64,000 bases of DNA, taken from Candidatus Sulfurimonas marisnigri (GTDB lineage: Bacteria > Campylobacterota > Campylobacteria > Campylobacterales > Sulfurimonadaceae). The stretch's first letter is position 1, and the number at the start of each line of letters is the position of its first letter. Below are positions 37,696 to 47,452 of the stretch, one piece after another. The stretch covers positions 1,922,001-1,986,000 of the forward strand of contig NZ_CP054493.1 of the NCBI RefSeq assembly GCF_015265475.1. Reading direction: 5' to 3'. The notes under the pieces are model-generated. The model saw only the letters and a list, made by a program, of their open reading frames with translations, had not been told where the DNA came from and ran no database searches. The translations under genes and the position numbers were made by a program.

Positions 37696-38493
37696 ATGAC
37701 TGAAGATATACTAAAAAAAATTAAACAACTACCACCACTTCCAGAATCTGCAATGCAGATAGAAGCTGTGTATCAAAACCCTGATAGTAGCTTTAACGAT
37801 ATGGTAAAAATTCTTGAAAAAGATCCTCTTTTAACTGCCGATATTCTAAAAGCTGCCAACTCACCTCTTTATGGTTTTTCTCGTGAAATAAATGCTATAA
37901 GTCAGGCTGTAGGGCTTTTTGGAATGGGTACAGTTAGGGGATTTGCTCTTGCTAGTATTGTTAAAAAGAGCTTTTCTCTTGATTTATCTCCTTATGGAAT
38001 AGATAGCGACATGTTTTCTCTCCTTTCCAAAAAGCAACATGCACTTACAACTGCATGGTGTCTAAAAACAGAAGGAAAGTTACTCGGCGTCTTATCTCCA
38101 GCTGCCTTTCTTGTTGAGATTGGAAAAGTATTAATAGCTCAACAAATAAAGACTGAGAAAAAAGAAGTGGAGTTTAGAGATGCTTTGAAAGAGTTGCAGG
38201 ATGTAGAAGCAGCTGAGAGAAAAATTGCTGGCGTTGACACTCCTGAAGTAAGCGCTACTATATTTGAGCATTGGAGATTTGAATCAGGTCTAGTTAACAC
38301 AATAGCTAACTGTCAAAACCCAGATAAAGCTGATGAAGCAGATAAAAAAGCAGCTCAAATTTTACAGGTAGTTCGTGCTACTGTTCCGATAAATGGCGTT
38401 GTTACAGAGGAGAGTATATCTAAAGCAAAAGATCTAATTGCAAAATATGCTCTGCATTTAGAGAGCTTTGAAAAAGCACTAAAAAATCTTTAG
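37696..38493 (+). CDS. HDOD domain protein
   Basis: The 265-residue protein is almost entirely an HDOD domain: it begins LPPLPESAMQI and has the family sequence DPLLTADILKAANSPLYGFSREI followed by ISQAVGLFGMGTVRGF. HDOD is related to HD phosphohydrolases but lacks the metal ligands and is linked to signalling. GAGGG precedes the ATG. The rnr gene follows after nine bases, so both may share a transcript. The partner protein is unknown. Confidence 0.9.
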   Translation: MTEDILKKIKQLPPLPESAMQIEAVYQNPDSSFNDMVKILEKDPLLTADILKAANSPLYGFSREINAISQAVGLFGMGTVRGFALASIVKKSFSLDLSPYGIDSDMFSLLSKKQHALTTAWCLKTEGKLLGVLSPAAFLVEIGKVLIAQQIKTEKKEVEFRDALKELQDVEAAERKIAGVDTPEVSATIFEHWRFESGLVNTIANCQNPDKADEADKKAAQILQVVRATVPINGVVTEESISKAKDLIAKYALHLESFEKALKNL

Positions 38494-38502
38494 AATTTTA
38501 AA

Positions 38503-40443
38503 TTGAAATCACTTCTTATAAGACTTACTCATGGTTTGAGTGAGCAGGACATCTCCAAAGATGAACTCCCATATGTAAACGATTTTTTGGCAAAAAAGTA
38601 TATTACCGAAAAAAAGGGTATATACAAATTTAATTCCAAATACCGTGCTGGTACTTTGGGACTTATTCAAAACTCAACCGCATACCTAAATGTTATTGGT
38701 GAAAATGTTAAAGATCTTTTTATAGATGATGGCGACTTTGCTAAAGCAAAAGAAGGTGACCTTGTTATAGCACAAAGACTGCTTGGCAAAAGAGGGGCTC
38801 CTAGTGCAAAAATCATCGAAGTAGTAGGTCGTGCACAAACATATAGTGTTGCTTATATCATCTCTAGAGATGGTGCTAAATCTTTAGTAGACCTTAAAAC
38901 AGGTTATCCAACTGGAGTAGAAATAGCTCTAAAAGAGCTAAACTCATACAGTGACGGTGATGTGTTTAAAGTAAACAACCAAGACTACACCATAATGGAA
39001 AAACTTGGAAATATGAAAGACCCGCTTGTTGATGAAAAAATAGTTCTTGCACAATTCAACAAGCATGATGAGTTTGAACCTGAAGTTTTAGAAGTTGCCA
39101 CATCTTTTAAAGAGGTAGATGCTTCAAAATACCCAAAAAGGGCTGATTTAAGAAAGCTACCTTTTTGTACAATTGACCCTGTAACAGCAAAAGATTTTGA
39201 TGATGCAATTTATTGGGATGACAATAATACGACTCTGTATGTTGCCATTGCTGATGTTAGTGAATATGTAACACCTTTTGGTCCAATAGACAATGAGGCC
39301 ATTTACAGAAGTTTTTCCATCTATCTTCCTCACCGTTCAATTCCAATGCTTCCTCGCCAACTTAGCGAGACTCTATGTTCACTGCAGGCACATGTGGATA
39401 GACTCGCTTATGTTTTTGAGATGAAACTGGATTTGGAGAGTTTAGAGGTTGTTAAATCAAAGGTTTATGAGGCGATAATACACTCAGACAGAAGATTTAA
39501 CTATGAAGAGATTGATGCTTATTTTAACAAAGAGTTAAAAGCCAAAAATGCTAATGAAGTGAAAATATTTGATTACATTACTAAACTTAGAGTTGTTACA
39601 GACAAACTTAAAGAAAAAAGATTAAAAATCGGCTATGACTTCCGCTCAATGGAGTTGGAGATGCACATAGATGAAAATTCAAATATAGTCTCAACTACAT
39701 ACGCAGAGGAGACACCATCTCATGCGCTCATAGAGGATTGTATGCTTTTAGCAAACAAAGCAGCAGCCTCACAGTTTGCAAGAGGAATTTTTAGAATACA
39801 TGAACCTCCAAATCAGGTGAAGATTCAAAAATTATACCAAGAGTTAGCTGGAATAGGAATGTTTATTGATATAAAAGAGACTATAAAAGAGACTATAACA
39901 GATATTCAAAAGCAAGCCAGAGAGATGGATCTAGAGAGCGAAGTAGACACTCTTATTATCCGTTCACAGATGCAAGCCAGATACGCTCCTATAAACTCTG
40001 GGCACTTTGGTCTAGGCTTTGAGGCATACACACACTTTACTTCGCCAATTCGTAGATACAGTGACCTTATAGTTCACAGGCTTTTAAAGGCTATTAACAG
40101 TAATGACACAGCTGAAGGGTCATATGTTCTTAGAAATATAGAGTCTCTGAGCATGACAATAAGTGAAAAAGAGAGAGAAGCAAGCACAATAGAAGTTGAG
40201 TTTATGGCACGAAAGTTTGCAAGATGGGCTGAGCAAAATATAAATAAAGAGTTTAAAGCACGAATAAGCTCAACTGACCCTGAGGTAAAAGCTGAACTAC
40301 ATGATGAAATCAAAGGTGCAAAACTAAATATAACTTCGAGTGAAAATGCAACTCTCTTTGAAGATGTGACAATCTGCATTGACAAGGTAGATATCGCCAA
40401 AGCTAAAATATTTGCAAGAGTTGTACAAAAAGATATTGACTAG
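38503..40443 (+). CDS. rnr: Ribonuclease R family exoribonuclease
   Basis: This RNB-family 3'-5' exoribonuclease degrades structured RNA. The 646-residue protein is shorter than E. coli RNase R (813). Cold-shock-like RNA-binding domains lie at the N terminus, then the RNB catalytic domain with TIDPVTAKDFDDAIYW (the metal-binding aspartates) near residue 225, and the family sequence YTHFTSPIRRYSDLIVHR near residue 510. A basic S1 domain is not clear at the C terminus. The start is TTG at 38503 with a weak ribosome binding site. holA overlaps the stop by one base. Confidence 0.94.
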   Translation: MKSLLIRLTHGLSEQDISKDELPYVNDFLAKKYITEKKGIYKFNSKYRAGTLGLIQNSTAYLNVIGENVKDLFIDDGDFAKAKEGDLVIAQRLLGKRGAPSAKIIEVVGRAQTYSVAYIISRDGAKSLVDLKTGYPTGVEIALKELNSYSDGDVFKVNNQDYTIMEKLGNMKDPLVDEKIVLAQFNKHDEFEPEVLEVATSFKEVDASKYPKRADLRKLPFCTIDPVTAKDFDDAIYWDDNNTTLYVAIADVSEYVTPFGPIDNEAIYRSFSIYLPHRSIPMLPRQLSETLCSLQAHVDRLAYVFEMKLDLESLEVVKSKVYEAIIHSDRRFNYEEIDAYFNKELKAKNANEVKIFDYITKLRVVTDKLKEKRLKIGYDFRSMELEMHIDENSNIVSTTYAEETPSHALIEDCMLLANKAAASQFARGIFRIHEPPNQVKIQKLYQELAGIGMFIDIKETIKETITDIQKQAREMDLESEVDTLIIRSQMQARYAPINSGHFGLGFEAYTHFTSPIRRYSDLIVHRLLKAINSNDTAEGSYVLRNIESLSMTISEKEREASTIEVEFMARKFARWAEQNINKEFKARISSTDPEVKAELHDEIKGAKLNITSSENATLFEDVTICIDKVDIAKAKIFARVVQKDID

Positions 40444-41411
40444 TGTACAAGAGTGAATTAGATAAACATATTCAAAACAACTCTCTTTCGAATAGTTTTG
40501 TGCTATTTGGTGAGAGCAGTTTTCTTATTGACATGTACACTAAAAAACTCACTGATATCCAAGACGCTTCAGCTCTAACTTATTACTATGATGAATATGA
40601 TTTCAACTCTGCAAAAGCTCATCTTTCTCAAGCCTCGCTCTTTGGTGGTCAAAATATTTTAATCATTAAAAGTGAAAAAAAAGTTCCAAAAAAAGATTTA
40701 GATATTTTAATAGATTACTGTGAAAAAAACAAAGACAATATCTTTGTATATGCTTATTATGGAAGTGACCATAAAACCTATAATAATAAGAATTCTTTTG
40801 GCAAAACAACTGCCATGTCTGTTAGATTTTTCAATCCCAATCAAAATGAAGCTATTTTTGCACTCTCTCAAATAGCACGTGATAAGCATGTAAATATTGA
40901 TAACTACACTATAACCCACCTTCTTGAAATACACCATGGAGATATTGCCTTATCTTCTAATGAAATTGATAAATTCAGAGTGTACGACAGAGCTATAACA
41001 ACAAAAGATGTAGACAACTTAGTCTTTGGTCTAGCCCTTGTAAATATAGATGAGTTGATAAAAAAGATTTTAAATAAAAAAGATTTTAAAAGTGAGTTAG
41101 AGAATATTCTTGAGCATGGAGAAGATGAGATAAGAGTTGTAACCGCAATAACGAGTTACCTTACACAACTCTACATGTTTAATATATATATAAGAGTAAA
41201 CGGAGCACCAAACGCCTTAGAAATATTAGGCTACCCTGCTCCAAAATTTGTAGTTGATGAAAAAGCTACACTTTCAATAAAGTTTAAACCGAGCACCTAC
41301 TATAAACTCCATGAACTTTTACTAGAAAGTGAACTTAAGATGAAAAGTTCACATGTAGATAAAAGTGCAATTTTACTATCTACAATTATCAGAATTCAAC
41401 AGCTTTTGTAA
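40443..41411 (+). CDS. holA: DNA polymerase III subunit delta
   Basis: HolA opens the sliding clamp as part of the clamp loader. The 322-residue product has the low-similarity DnaX-like fold, a hydrophobic core with GQNILIIKSEKK near residue 75 and the C-terminal collar domain. The start is a GTG sharing a base with the rnr stop (TAGTG). The rnr-holA pair is typical of the phylum. Confidence is good but delta subunits are divergent. Confidence 0.86.
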   Translation: MYKSELDKHIQNNSLSNSFVLFGESSFLIDMYTKKLTDIQDASALTYYYDEYDFNSAKAHLSQASLFGGQNILIIKSEKKVPKKDLDILIDYCEKNKDNIFVYAYYGSDHKTYNNKNSFGKTTAMSVRFFNPNQNEAIFALSQIARDKHVNIDNYTITHLLEIHHGDIALSSNEIDKFRVYDRAITTKDVDNLVFGLALVNIDELIKKILNKKDFKSELENILEHGEDEIRVVTAITSYLTQLYMFNIYIRVNGAPNALEILGYPAPKFVVDEKATLSIKFKPSTYYKLHELLLESELKMKSSHVDKSAILLSTIIRIQQLL

Positions 41412-41422
41412 AAGCTTGACTT

Positions 41423-43063
41423 TTATGAAGTCTTAAAGCCATTCAGCTTATTTTGTACACCCTCTGTAAGGTTATGTAAATGATCTGAAGCTTTATGAAT
41501 CTCGCTAACACTAAATCCATTCTCTTTAGAAATCTCATTTATTGACTCTATTTGAGACATAATTGTTTCAGAATCTTTACCAATTTTTATTGTTATTTGT
41601 AAAGCTGTATTTACCTCTACCGAAGATCTATCCATAACTTCTGATGCGACAACTATCTGCTCTTCTACATCATTTGCTATTAGTGACATTGAGTGATACT
41701 CTTCTACATTTTGATTCATACTCTGACTACTCTCATTAACGGATTGCACAACAACACCGATTGTTGTGCTAATTTCTGAGAGAGTCTTTTGCGTGCGCTC
41801 TGCCAACTTTCTTACTTCATCTGCAACAACTGCAAAACCACGACCATGTTCCCCAGCTCGTGCAGCTTCTATTGCAGCATTTAGTGCTAATAGGTTTGTT
41901 TGATCTGCTATATCACCAATAATATTTAAAACATCTTTTACTTGGTCAATATCTTGACTTAGTTGTGTCAACTGTGAAGCCAATCCTGCCTCTGATTCAG
42001 CATTTTTGTTGATTATTTGCGTTAAGTTTAAAACTTTACTTTTTGCTTCATCAAGTGTAGAGTTTGCATGTTTCATCTCATTACGCATATGTTCAGATGT
42101 CTCTACTGAATTCGAAGCAATATTTTTTATTTCTTGTGATGTTTTAACAGCTGTACCGACAGCTACTTCTTGCTCTGTTGCACGCTTTTGAATAACTCTT
42201 ACAGTAGCACTCAACTCTTCGGATATAGCAGCATTTTCACTGCTCAACTCTTTAGTTTCTCCAATGCTTAGTTGTACTTTTTTAATAAAGCCATTAATAT
42301 TTTCTGCAACTGACCTTATCTCATCATGAGAATCAACATAAACTCTTTGAGTTAAATCCCCTTCTCCTTCTGCTAAATCTTTAGTGACAATAAGCATTTT
42401 ATTAAGCGAATTCATAATATTACCGGATATAAATATGCCTAATGTAATTACAACCGCCAGTAGTGCAACTACCGAATACAATGAGTTTATCTTTAATGTT
42501 TCTTGTTTTTCAATAACATTTTTACTTGACTCTATAACTTCATTATTAATAGAAGATATCACAGTGTCTATATTAGTGCCAATTCCGCCTGCTATAGAAT
42601 CAATCTCATCATCAAGTGCACTCCATGCCTCTGCCGGAGCATTTGATTCAACCATTTTTTTAAGTTTAACCTTAATAACTGGCTCTAAAGCTTCCAATGC
42701 CTTAATGATTGCTTTTGCACTTGCTATTTCTACTTCCGTATCTGCCCCTTTTAAAAAGTCAGACTTTATATTATTAAATCTAGTAAACAAGCTATCTATC
42801 TCTTTGACTCTTTCATAAGAGACATAACCATCTGCTCTATCTATAATAATATCCATTGCACTGAGTGTAATGGAGGTATTTATAAAGTTAATATCCTTAG
42901 CTACCATTATCTGCTTATAGCGTAGCGATTGTTCCTCATTTGTTACTGCTAAAGAGACTGTTTGAATATTACTGTAAACCACATAAAGCAAAAACATAAC
43001 GCTTGGCACAAGTACAAGCAAAAAAACTTTTGCTTTAATTGACATATTATTTAACACTGACAT
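41423..43063 (-). CDS. Methyl-accepting chemotaxis protein
   Basis: This 546-residue receptor has membrane helices at about residues 12-32 and 193-216. The periplasmic sensor domain of about 160 residues between them is of four-helix-bundle type. A HAMP domain (218-270) and the full cytoplasmic hairpin follow, with the conserved tip [18 protein letters not shown] and [20 protein letters not shown]. Both arms are present, so methylation is possible; no C-terminal CheR-binding pentapeptide is seen. The ligand is unknown. The tip is almost identical to that of the shortened protein at 6036-7190. Confidence 0.94.
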   Translation of the reverse strand: MSVLNNMSIKAKVFLLVLVPSVMFLLYVVYSNIQTVSLAVTNEEQSLRYKQIMVAKDINFINTSITLSAMDIIIDRADGYVSYERVKEIDSLFTRFNNIKSDFLKGADTEVEIASAKAIIKALEALEPVIKVKLKKMVESNAPAEAWSALDDEIDSIAGGIGTNIDTVISSINNEVIESSKNVIEKQETLKINSLYSVVALLAVVITLGIFISGNIMNSLNKMLIVTKDLAEGEGDLTQRVYVDSHDEIRSVAENINGFIKKVQLSIGETKELSSENAAISEELSATVRVIQKRATEQEVAVGTAVKTSQEIKNIASNSVETSEHMRNEMKHANSTLDEAKSKVLNLTQIINKNAESEAGLASQLTQLSQDIDQVKDVLNIIGDIADQTNLLALNAAIEAARAGEHGRGFAVVADEVRKLAERTQKTLSEISTTIGVVVQSVNESSQSMNQNVEEYHSMSLIANDVEEQIVVASEVMDRSSVEVNTALQITIKIGKDSETIMSQIESINEISKENGFSVSEIHKASDHLHNLTEGVQNKLNGFKTS

Positions 43064-43211
43064 TGAACACCTTTAATTTTAATATATAATTATATATAAC
43101 AATATTATATCTTAATAATTCTTAAACTTAATTTTTCATAAGTATTAAATTTAAGTTATTATTATAAGGTACTGAAAGGTGTATGGTAAATTTTATAAAG
43201 TTGGTTTATTG

Positions 43212-43235
43212 ACACCCATGTTCAATCATGGGTGT
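43212..43235. terminator. Hairpin downstream of secF
   Basis: A perfect nine-pair inverted repeat (ACACCCATG and CATGGGTGT) with loop TTCAAT lies about 20 bases after the secF stop. No strong T-tract follows on the minus strand, so it could be a terminator or an mRNA-stabilising hairpin. Confidence 0.5.
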
Positions 43236-43255
43236 GAAGCATGCAAAGAAGTGTT

Positions 43256-44227
43256 TTACATTACTCCAGATTCGAATTGTTCACGCATTCTCTGTTTTTC
43301 TGCTTCTCTTTTTGCTTTATGTGCTAGCTTGATATGATACTTTTTGACATCAAAACCAAATGCAAGTAAAATCGGTGAAGCAACAAAGATTGATGAGTAT
43401 GTTCCAACTACAATACCAACTAAGAGAGTGAATGCAAAAGCGTGAATAATCTCACCGCCAAACATAAACAATGTAAATACAACAAAGAAGGTCGTAAGTG
43501 ATGTTAGAGTTGTTCTAGCTAATGTTCTCGTAACTGACTCATCAATAATCCCAGATAGATCGCTATTTCTACCTTTAGTTACACCTTCGCGAATACGATC
43601 AAATACGATGATAGTATCGTTTAGTGAGTAACCAAGTATTGTTAAGAGTGCAGCTAATACATCCAAGTTAACATCTAAGCCAACAAGTGTTATAGCACCA
43701 AGGGCAATAGATACATCATGAACAAGAGCTACTATTGAAGCAACAGCAAATCTCCACTCAAATCTAAATGCAACATAAATTAAAATCCCTATTACAGCCA
43801 AGACAAGAGACATGATGCCCTTCTCTTTTAGCTCATTTCCAACTTTTGGACCAACAATGTCAACACGGCGAACTTCAAACTCTCCGGTGTCAGATAAAGC
43901 AGCTCTCGTCTCATCGCCAATATCTACTGTAACACTTCCTGTAGTAGTTTTCATGCGAATTACAACTTCTTCAACTGAGCCAAATTCTGTTATAGAAGCA
44001 CCGCTAAACAGTTCATTTACCTTTAGCTTTTCTCTCATCTCATCAATTGGAGCCGCGGAGGTGTATTTAACTTGAACTATAGTACCGCCAGCGAAGTCAA
44101 CTCCGTAGTTTAACCCTTTGGTTGCAAGCAGAGCAAATGAACTTAATACTATAGCGATAGAGATAATCATTGCAATCTTTGACTTGCCCATAAAATTAAA
44201 GGTTCTTGTATATTTGAAAAACTCCAT
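43256..44227 (-). CDS. secF: Protein translocase subunit SecF
   Basis: SecF works with SecD in the inner membrane, using the proton gradient to pull exported proteins. The protein has six membrane helices and the motifs GLNYGVDFAGGT near residue 39, a periplasmic domain, and SLNDTIIVFDRIREG. I place the start at ATG 44227, two bases after the secD stop with AAAGGG upstream; the open frame extends eight codons further. It is the last gene of the yajC-secD-secF operon. Confidence 0.96.
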   Translation of the reverse strand: MEFFKYTRTFNFMGKSKIAMIISIAIVLSSFALLATKGLNYGVDFAGGTIVQVKYTSAAPIDEMREKLKVNELFSGASITEFGSVEEVVIRMKTTTGSVTVDIGDETRAALSDTGEFEVRRVDIVGPKVGNELKEKGIMSLVLAVIGILIYVAFRFEWRFAVASIVALVHDVSIALGAITLVGLDVNLDVLAALLTILGYSLNDTIIVFDRIREGVTKGRNSDLSGIIDESVTRTLARTTLTSLTTFFVVFTLFMFGGEIIHAFAFTLLVGIVVGTYSSIFVASPILLAFGFDVKKYHIKLAHKAKREAEKQRMREQFESGVM

Positions 44228-44229
44228 AA

Positions 44230-45801
44230 CTAGCCCTTTATCCCGAACCATAAACGGTTGTTTTTACTTTTTTGTATTTTCTTCTCTAGCATCTCATAAA
44301 CTCCATGCGTACCCAATATTGCTGTAAGCATAGAAGCCAAAATACCAATACTAATGGTGATAGCGAAACCTTTAATTGCACCTGTTCCATAAGCGTAAAG
44401 AACAACAGCTGCAATCAGTGTTGTTATATTTGCATCTAAAATTGCTCGCATTGCATTTGCATAACCATCTTCAATAGCTTTGTGAATAGAAGAACCTTGA
44501 TATATAAGTTCACGAATACGCTCAGAGATTATAACATTGGCATCAACCGCCATACCGACAGTAAGAACAATACCTGCCATACCTGGAAGTGTTAGAGTTG
44601 CTCCAAAAAGGCTCATAACTGCTAGAATAATAAATAAGTTTGCTATAAGAGCAATGTTTGCAATAACTCCTGCAAGTCTATAATAAACAAGCATAAAAAT
44701 TATTACTAAAACAAAACCACCAATAAGAGCTACCATACTAGCTTTAATACTATCTGCACCCAAACTTGGTCCAACAGAGCGTTTTTCCATTAAGTAAATA
44801 GGAGCTAAAAGTGAACCAGAACGAAGAGCAATAGATAAATCTTTTGCTTCCATAACAGTATAGTTACCAGATATCTGACCACTTCCTCCACCAATACGCT
44901 CATTTATATTTGGAGCAGAGTAAACTTTTCCATCAAGGACAACAGCCAATCTTTTTCCAACGCTTTTACCTGTGAAGTCTCCAAAAATTTCAGCACCCTC
45001 TGCATTAAGAGTGAAATTAATTAAAGGACGATTATTTTGATCGAATCCTACATGTGCATCCGTAAGCATTGTTCCGTCTAAAATAGGAATCTCACGAACA
45101 AGGTATTTAAGATTAGAGTTTTTTACATCCTCTAAAATAATATCACCATACTCCGCTGCATCTGATATGCTCATATTGTCTACTCTAGCAGCTCTATCTT
45201 CATCAACAGCCATAAGTTCAAGTTTTGCAGCACGAGATATAAGCTCACGGGCACGTTGCTCTTCCTCTTGGGTTTTAATACCAGCTAACTCTACTAGTAT
45301 TTTTTCTTCACCCTGTCTTGCAACAATAGGTTCAGCTAAACCAAACTGATCAAGTCTATTTCTGATAGTCTCTATAGCTTGGCTTATTGCTTGTTTTTCT
45401 GTTCTAATAATCTCTTCAGGAGTTAGACTCAGAGAAATATTTTCGCCTTCAATAACTACTATTGCACCTTCAATTTCTGCTAAGTACTTTTGAATAGCTT
45501 TTGTATCATCTGTATCTAGGATAGTAAAAGAGATAGCACTCTCATCAAACTTAAGCGAATCAATTAATATATCATTACGTTCAGTAAAATGCTTAACACT
45601 TGCAGCGATTGATTTAATACGAGATTTAACAGCCTCTTCAGTTTTTACACCAAGGAGCATGTGCAAACCGCCTTGAAGATCAAGCCCCAAGTTAACTTTT
45701 TTACCGTCTTGTGTTTGCATAAGAGATGGAATGGAGAAGAAAACACCAAAAACTATGGCAAGCGCAAAAACAACTATGCGATAATTAAGCTTCATCCTCA
45801 T
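44230..45801 (-). CDS. secD: Protein translocase subunit SecD
   Basis: SecD has six membrane helices and a large periplasmic domain. Family motifs are GLDLQGGLHMLLGV near the N terminus, the P1 domain with repeated beta/alpha units, and LTVGMAVDANVIISERIRE in the fourth helix. The start is ambiguous: ATG codons at 45819, 45801 and 45795 all overlap the yajC end, and I use the middle one. It lies between yajC and secF in the standard order. Confidence 0.95.
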   Translation of the reverse strand: MRMKLNYRIVVFALAIVFGVFFSIPSLMQTQDGKKVNLGLDLQGGLHMLLGVKTEEAVKSRIKSIAASVKHFTERNDILIDSLKFDESAISFTILDTDDTKAIQKYLAEIEGAIVVIEGENISLSLTPEEIIRTEKQAISQAIETIRNRLDQFGLAEPIVARQGEEKILVELAGIKTQEEEQRARELISRAAKLELMAVDEDRAARVDNMSISDAAEYGDIILEDVKNSNLKYLVREIPILDGTMLTDAHVGFDQNNRPLINFTLNAEGAEIFGDFTGKSVGKRLAVVLDGKVYSAPNINERIGGGSGQISGNYTVMEAKDLSIALRSGSLLAPIYLMEKRSVGPSLGADSIKASMVALIGGFVLVIIFMLVYYRLAGVIANIALIANLFIILAVMSLFGATLTLPGMAGIVLTVGMAVDANVIISERIRELIYQGSSIHKAIEDGYANAMRAILDANITTLIAAVVLYAYGTGAIKGFAITISIGILASMLTAILGTHGVYEMLEKKIQKSKNNRLWFGIKG

Positions 45802-46051
45802 ACTTTCTTGCAACAGCATCTTTAGTGATTTTTACGATAGTGTCATCGTTAAATTTAACACTTAAAAATTGCTCTTCTACTTTGTGTACAACAACAATAA
45901 CACCACCAGCGGTAACAACTTTGTCACCTTTTTTAAGAGCTTCGATCATCTCTTTTCTGCTTTTAGCCTCTTTTTGTTGCGGGCGAATTATTACGAAGTA
46001 CATAATTGCAATTAAAAATACGAATGGTAGTAGTTGACTTAATATTTCCAT
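45785..46051 (-). CDS. yajC: Preprotein translocase subunit YajC
   Basis: The 88-residue protein has one membrane helix (residues 5-21) ending in FVIIRPQQKEAKSRKEM, the family signature. A small beta domain follows (GDKVVTAGGVIVVVHKVEE). It is part of the SecDF-YajC complex. The TATAAT promoter about 33 bases upstream starts the operon. Confidence 0.95.
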   Translation of the reverse strand: MEILSQLLPFVFLIAIMYFVIIRPQQKEAKSRKEMIEALKKGDKVVTAGGVIVVVHKVEEQFLSVKFNDDTIVKITKDAVARKYEDEA

Positions 46052-46083
46052 GGTTATGGGTTTCCTTTGAATAAATTATGGCG

Positions 46084-46121
46084 ATTATACAAAACATATC
46101 TTAATAAATGACTGAATACTG
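46084..46121 (-). promoter_or_regulatory. Promoter for yajC-secDF
   Basis: A minus-strand TATAAT box lies at 46089-46084, preceded by a segment ending GTATTCAGTCA that is nearly identical to the promoter region at 34280-34320. A plus-strand TATAAT nearby may serve the divergent lnt gene. Confidence 0.6.
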
Positions 46122-46153
46122 CTATAATTTTGTTCTAACAATGAGGTACAAGC

Positions 46154-47392
46154 TTGATTAACAAATTTCATAATATAAAAAATTCTTTAAACCCTTTAAT
46201 GTTTGACCTAATATCTGGAGTTGTAACAGCTCTGTTTTTTAGTGCCTTTATCTATTTTGAACATCTAGATATCACCCTTAAACTATTAAACACTATTTTT
46301 GCCCTTCTCTCATTGGCACTTTTTTTATATATTTCTAAACGAGCCATTTTAGTCGCAGGATTTTTCATTGGTATCTTGTGGTTTTACTGGATCGGGTACA
46401 GTTTTGAATACAATGGTGTTGGATACCTGACACCATTTATAACTCTTATCTTTGCAATTATATACATGTTGTTTTTTGGTGTTTTGGCACTTACCAACAA
46501 AGTTTACATTAGAGCTGCTTTACTCTTTGGACTTAGTTTTTTTGAGCCTATGGATTGGAACTGGCTTCAAATTGAACTTATATTTGTAGATAGTTACATA
46601 GGTGTTTTAAAATACCAGCTAGCGGTTGTCTTAGTAGCTATATCACTTCCAAACTATCTAAAAATGCCATACAAACATGTACCACTTTTACTAATTATTT
46701 TAGCTTTCAGCTTTAATCCACAAGTGCAAAAAGATGCACCTTTAAAAATAAAACTAATCTCAACTGATATAACCCAAGATATTAAGTGGAAAAGAGAGAC
46801 TTTAGCCCCAACAGTTGAGATGGTTTTCAAAGAGATAAATTCAGCAATAGATAACAAATATGATTTAGTTGTATTTCCAGAATCCGTGTTTCCTATCTAT
46901 ATGAATAAATCACCAATTATCATGGATGAGTTATCTAAACTATCAAAAAACATAACAATCATTGCAGGTTCATTGCTATTAGAAAATACTCAAAATTATA
47001 ATGTTACATACATGTTTGAAAACGGCAACTATCAAGTTGCTAAAAAGTTAGTTCTTGTTCCTTTTGGAGAGTATATACCTCTTCCAAAATTCGCGCAAAA
47101 AATTATTAATGATACTTTTTTTGCAGGGGCATCTGACTTCAAAACAGCAACAAAACCAACAGACTTTATAATTAAAGGTGTAAAATTTAGAAATGCAATC
47201 TGCTACGAGGCTACATGTAAAGAGTTATATGAAGGAGAACTTGACTTTGTTATTGCTACAAGCAATAATGCTTGGTTTGCTCCATCAGTAGAGCCAACTT
47301 TGCAGAAACTCCTTATGAGATACTATGCCCGTAAAAATGGTGTAACTATCTACCACTCAGCAAACTACTTAGGAACTGGTATTATCAAGTAA
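46154..47392 (+). CDS. lnt: Apolipoprotein N-acyltransferase, C-terminally short
   Basis: Lnt adds the third acyl chain to lipoproteins in the inner membrane. Six or more membrane helices fill residues 10-190, and a nitrilase-like domain follows with the catalytic triad visible: Glu in FPESVFP, Lys in KKLVLVPFGEYIP and Cys in CYEATCKELY. The 412-residue protein ends soon after NGVTIYHSAN, where the E. coli enzyme continues for about 70 residues, including the last strands and a C-terminal helix. The start is TTG with GAGGT upstream. The downstream bases do not restore the missing end in another frame. Confidence 0.88.
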   Translation: MINKFHNIKNSLNPLMFDLISGVVTALFFSAFIYFEHLDITLKLLNTIFALLSLALFLYISKRAILVAGFFIGILWFYWIGYSFEYNGVGYLTPFITLIFAIIYMLFFGVLALTNKVYIRAALLFGLSFFEPMDWNWLQIELIFVDSYIGVLKYQLAVVLVAISLPNYLKMPYKHVPLLLIILAFSFNPQVQKDAPLKIKLISTDITQDIKWKRETLAPTVEMVFKEINSAIDNKYDLVVFPESVFPIYMNKSPIIMDELSKLSKNITIIAGSLLLENTQNYNVTYMFENGNYQVAKKLVLVPFGEYIPLPKFAQKIINDTFFAGASDFKTATKPTDFIIKGVKFRNAICYEATCKELYEGELDFVIATSNNAWFAPSVEPTLQKLLMRYYARKNGVTIYHSANYLGTGIIK

Positions 47393-47452
47393 TTATATTC
47401 TAATAAGCTTTTGGATATAATCACCAAAATATATAACTACATAGGGTAAATA

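Noticed and set aside
46850-46857. Antisense frame in lnt (46654-46857) as a gene
   Set aside because: It overlaps the catalytic domain of lnt and has no start signal.
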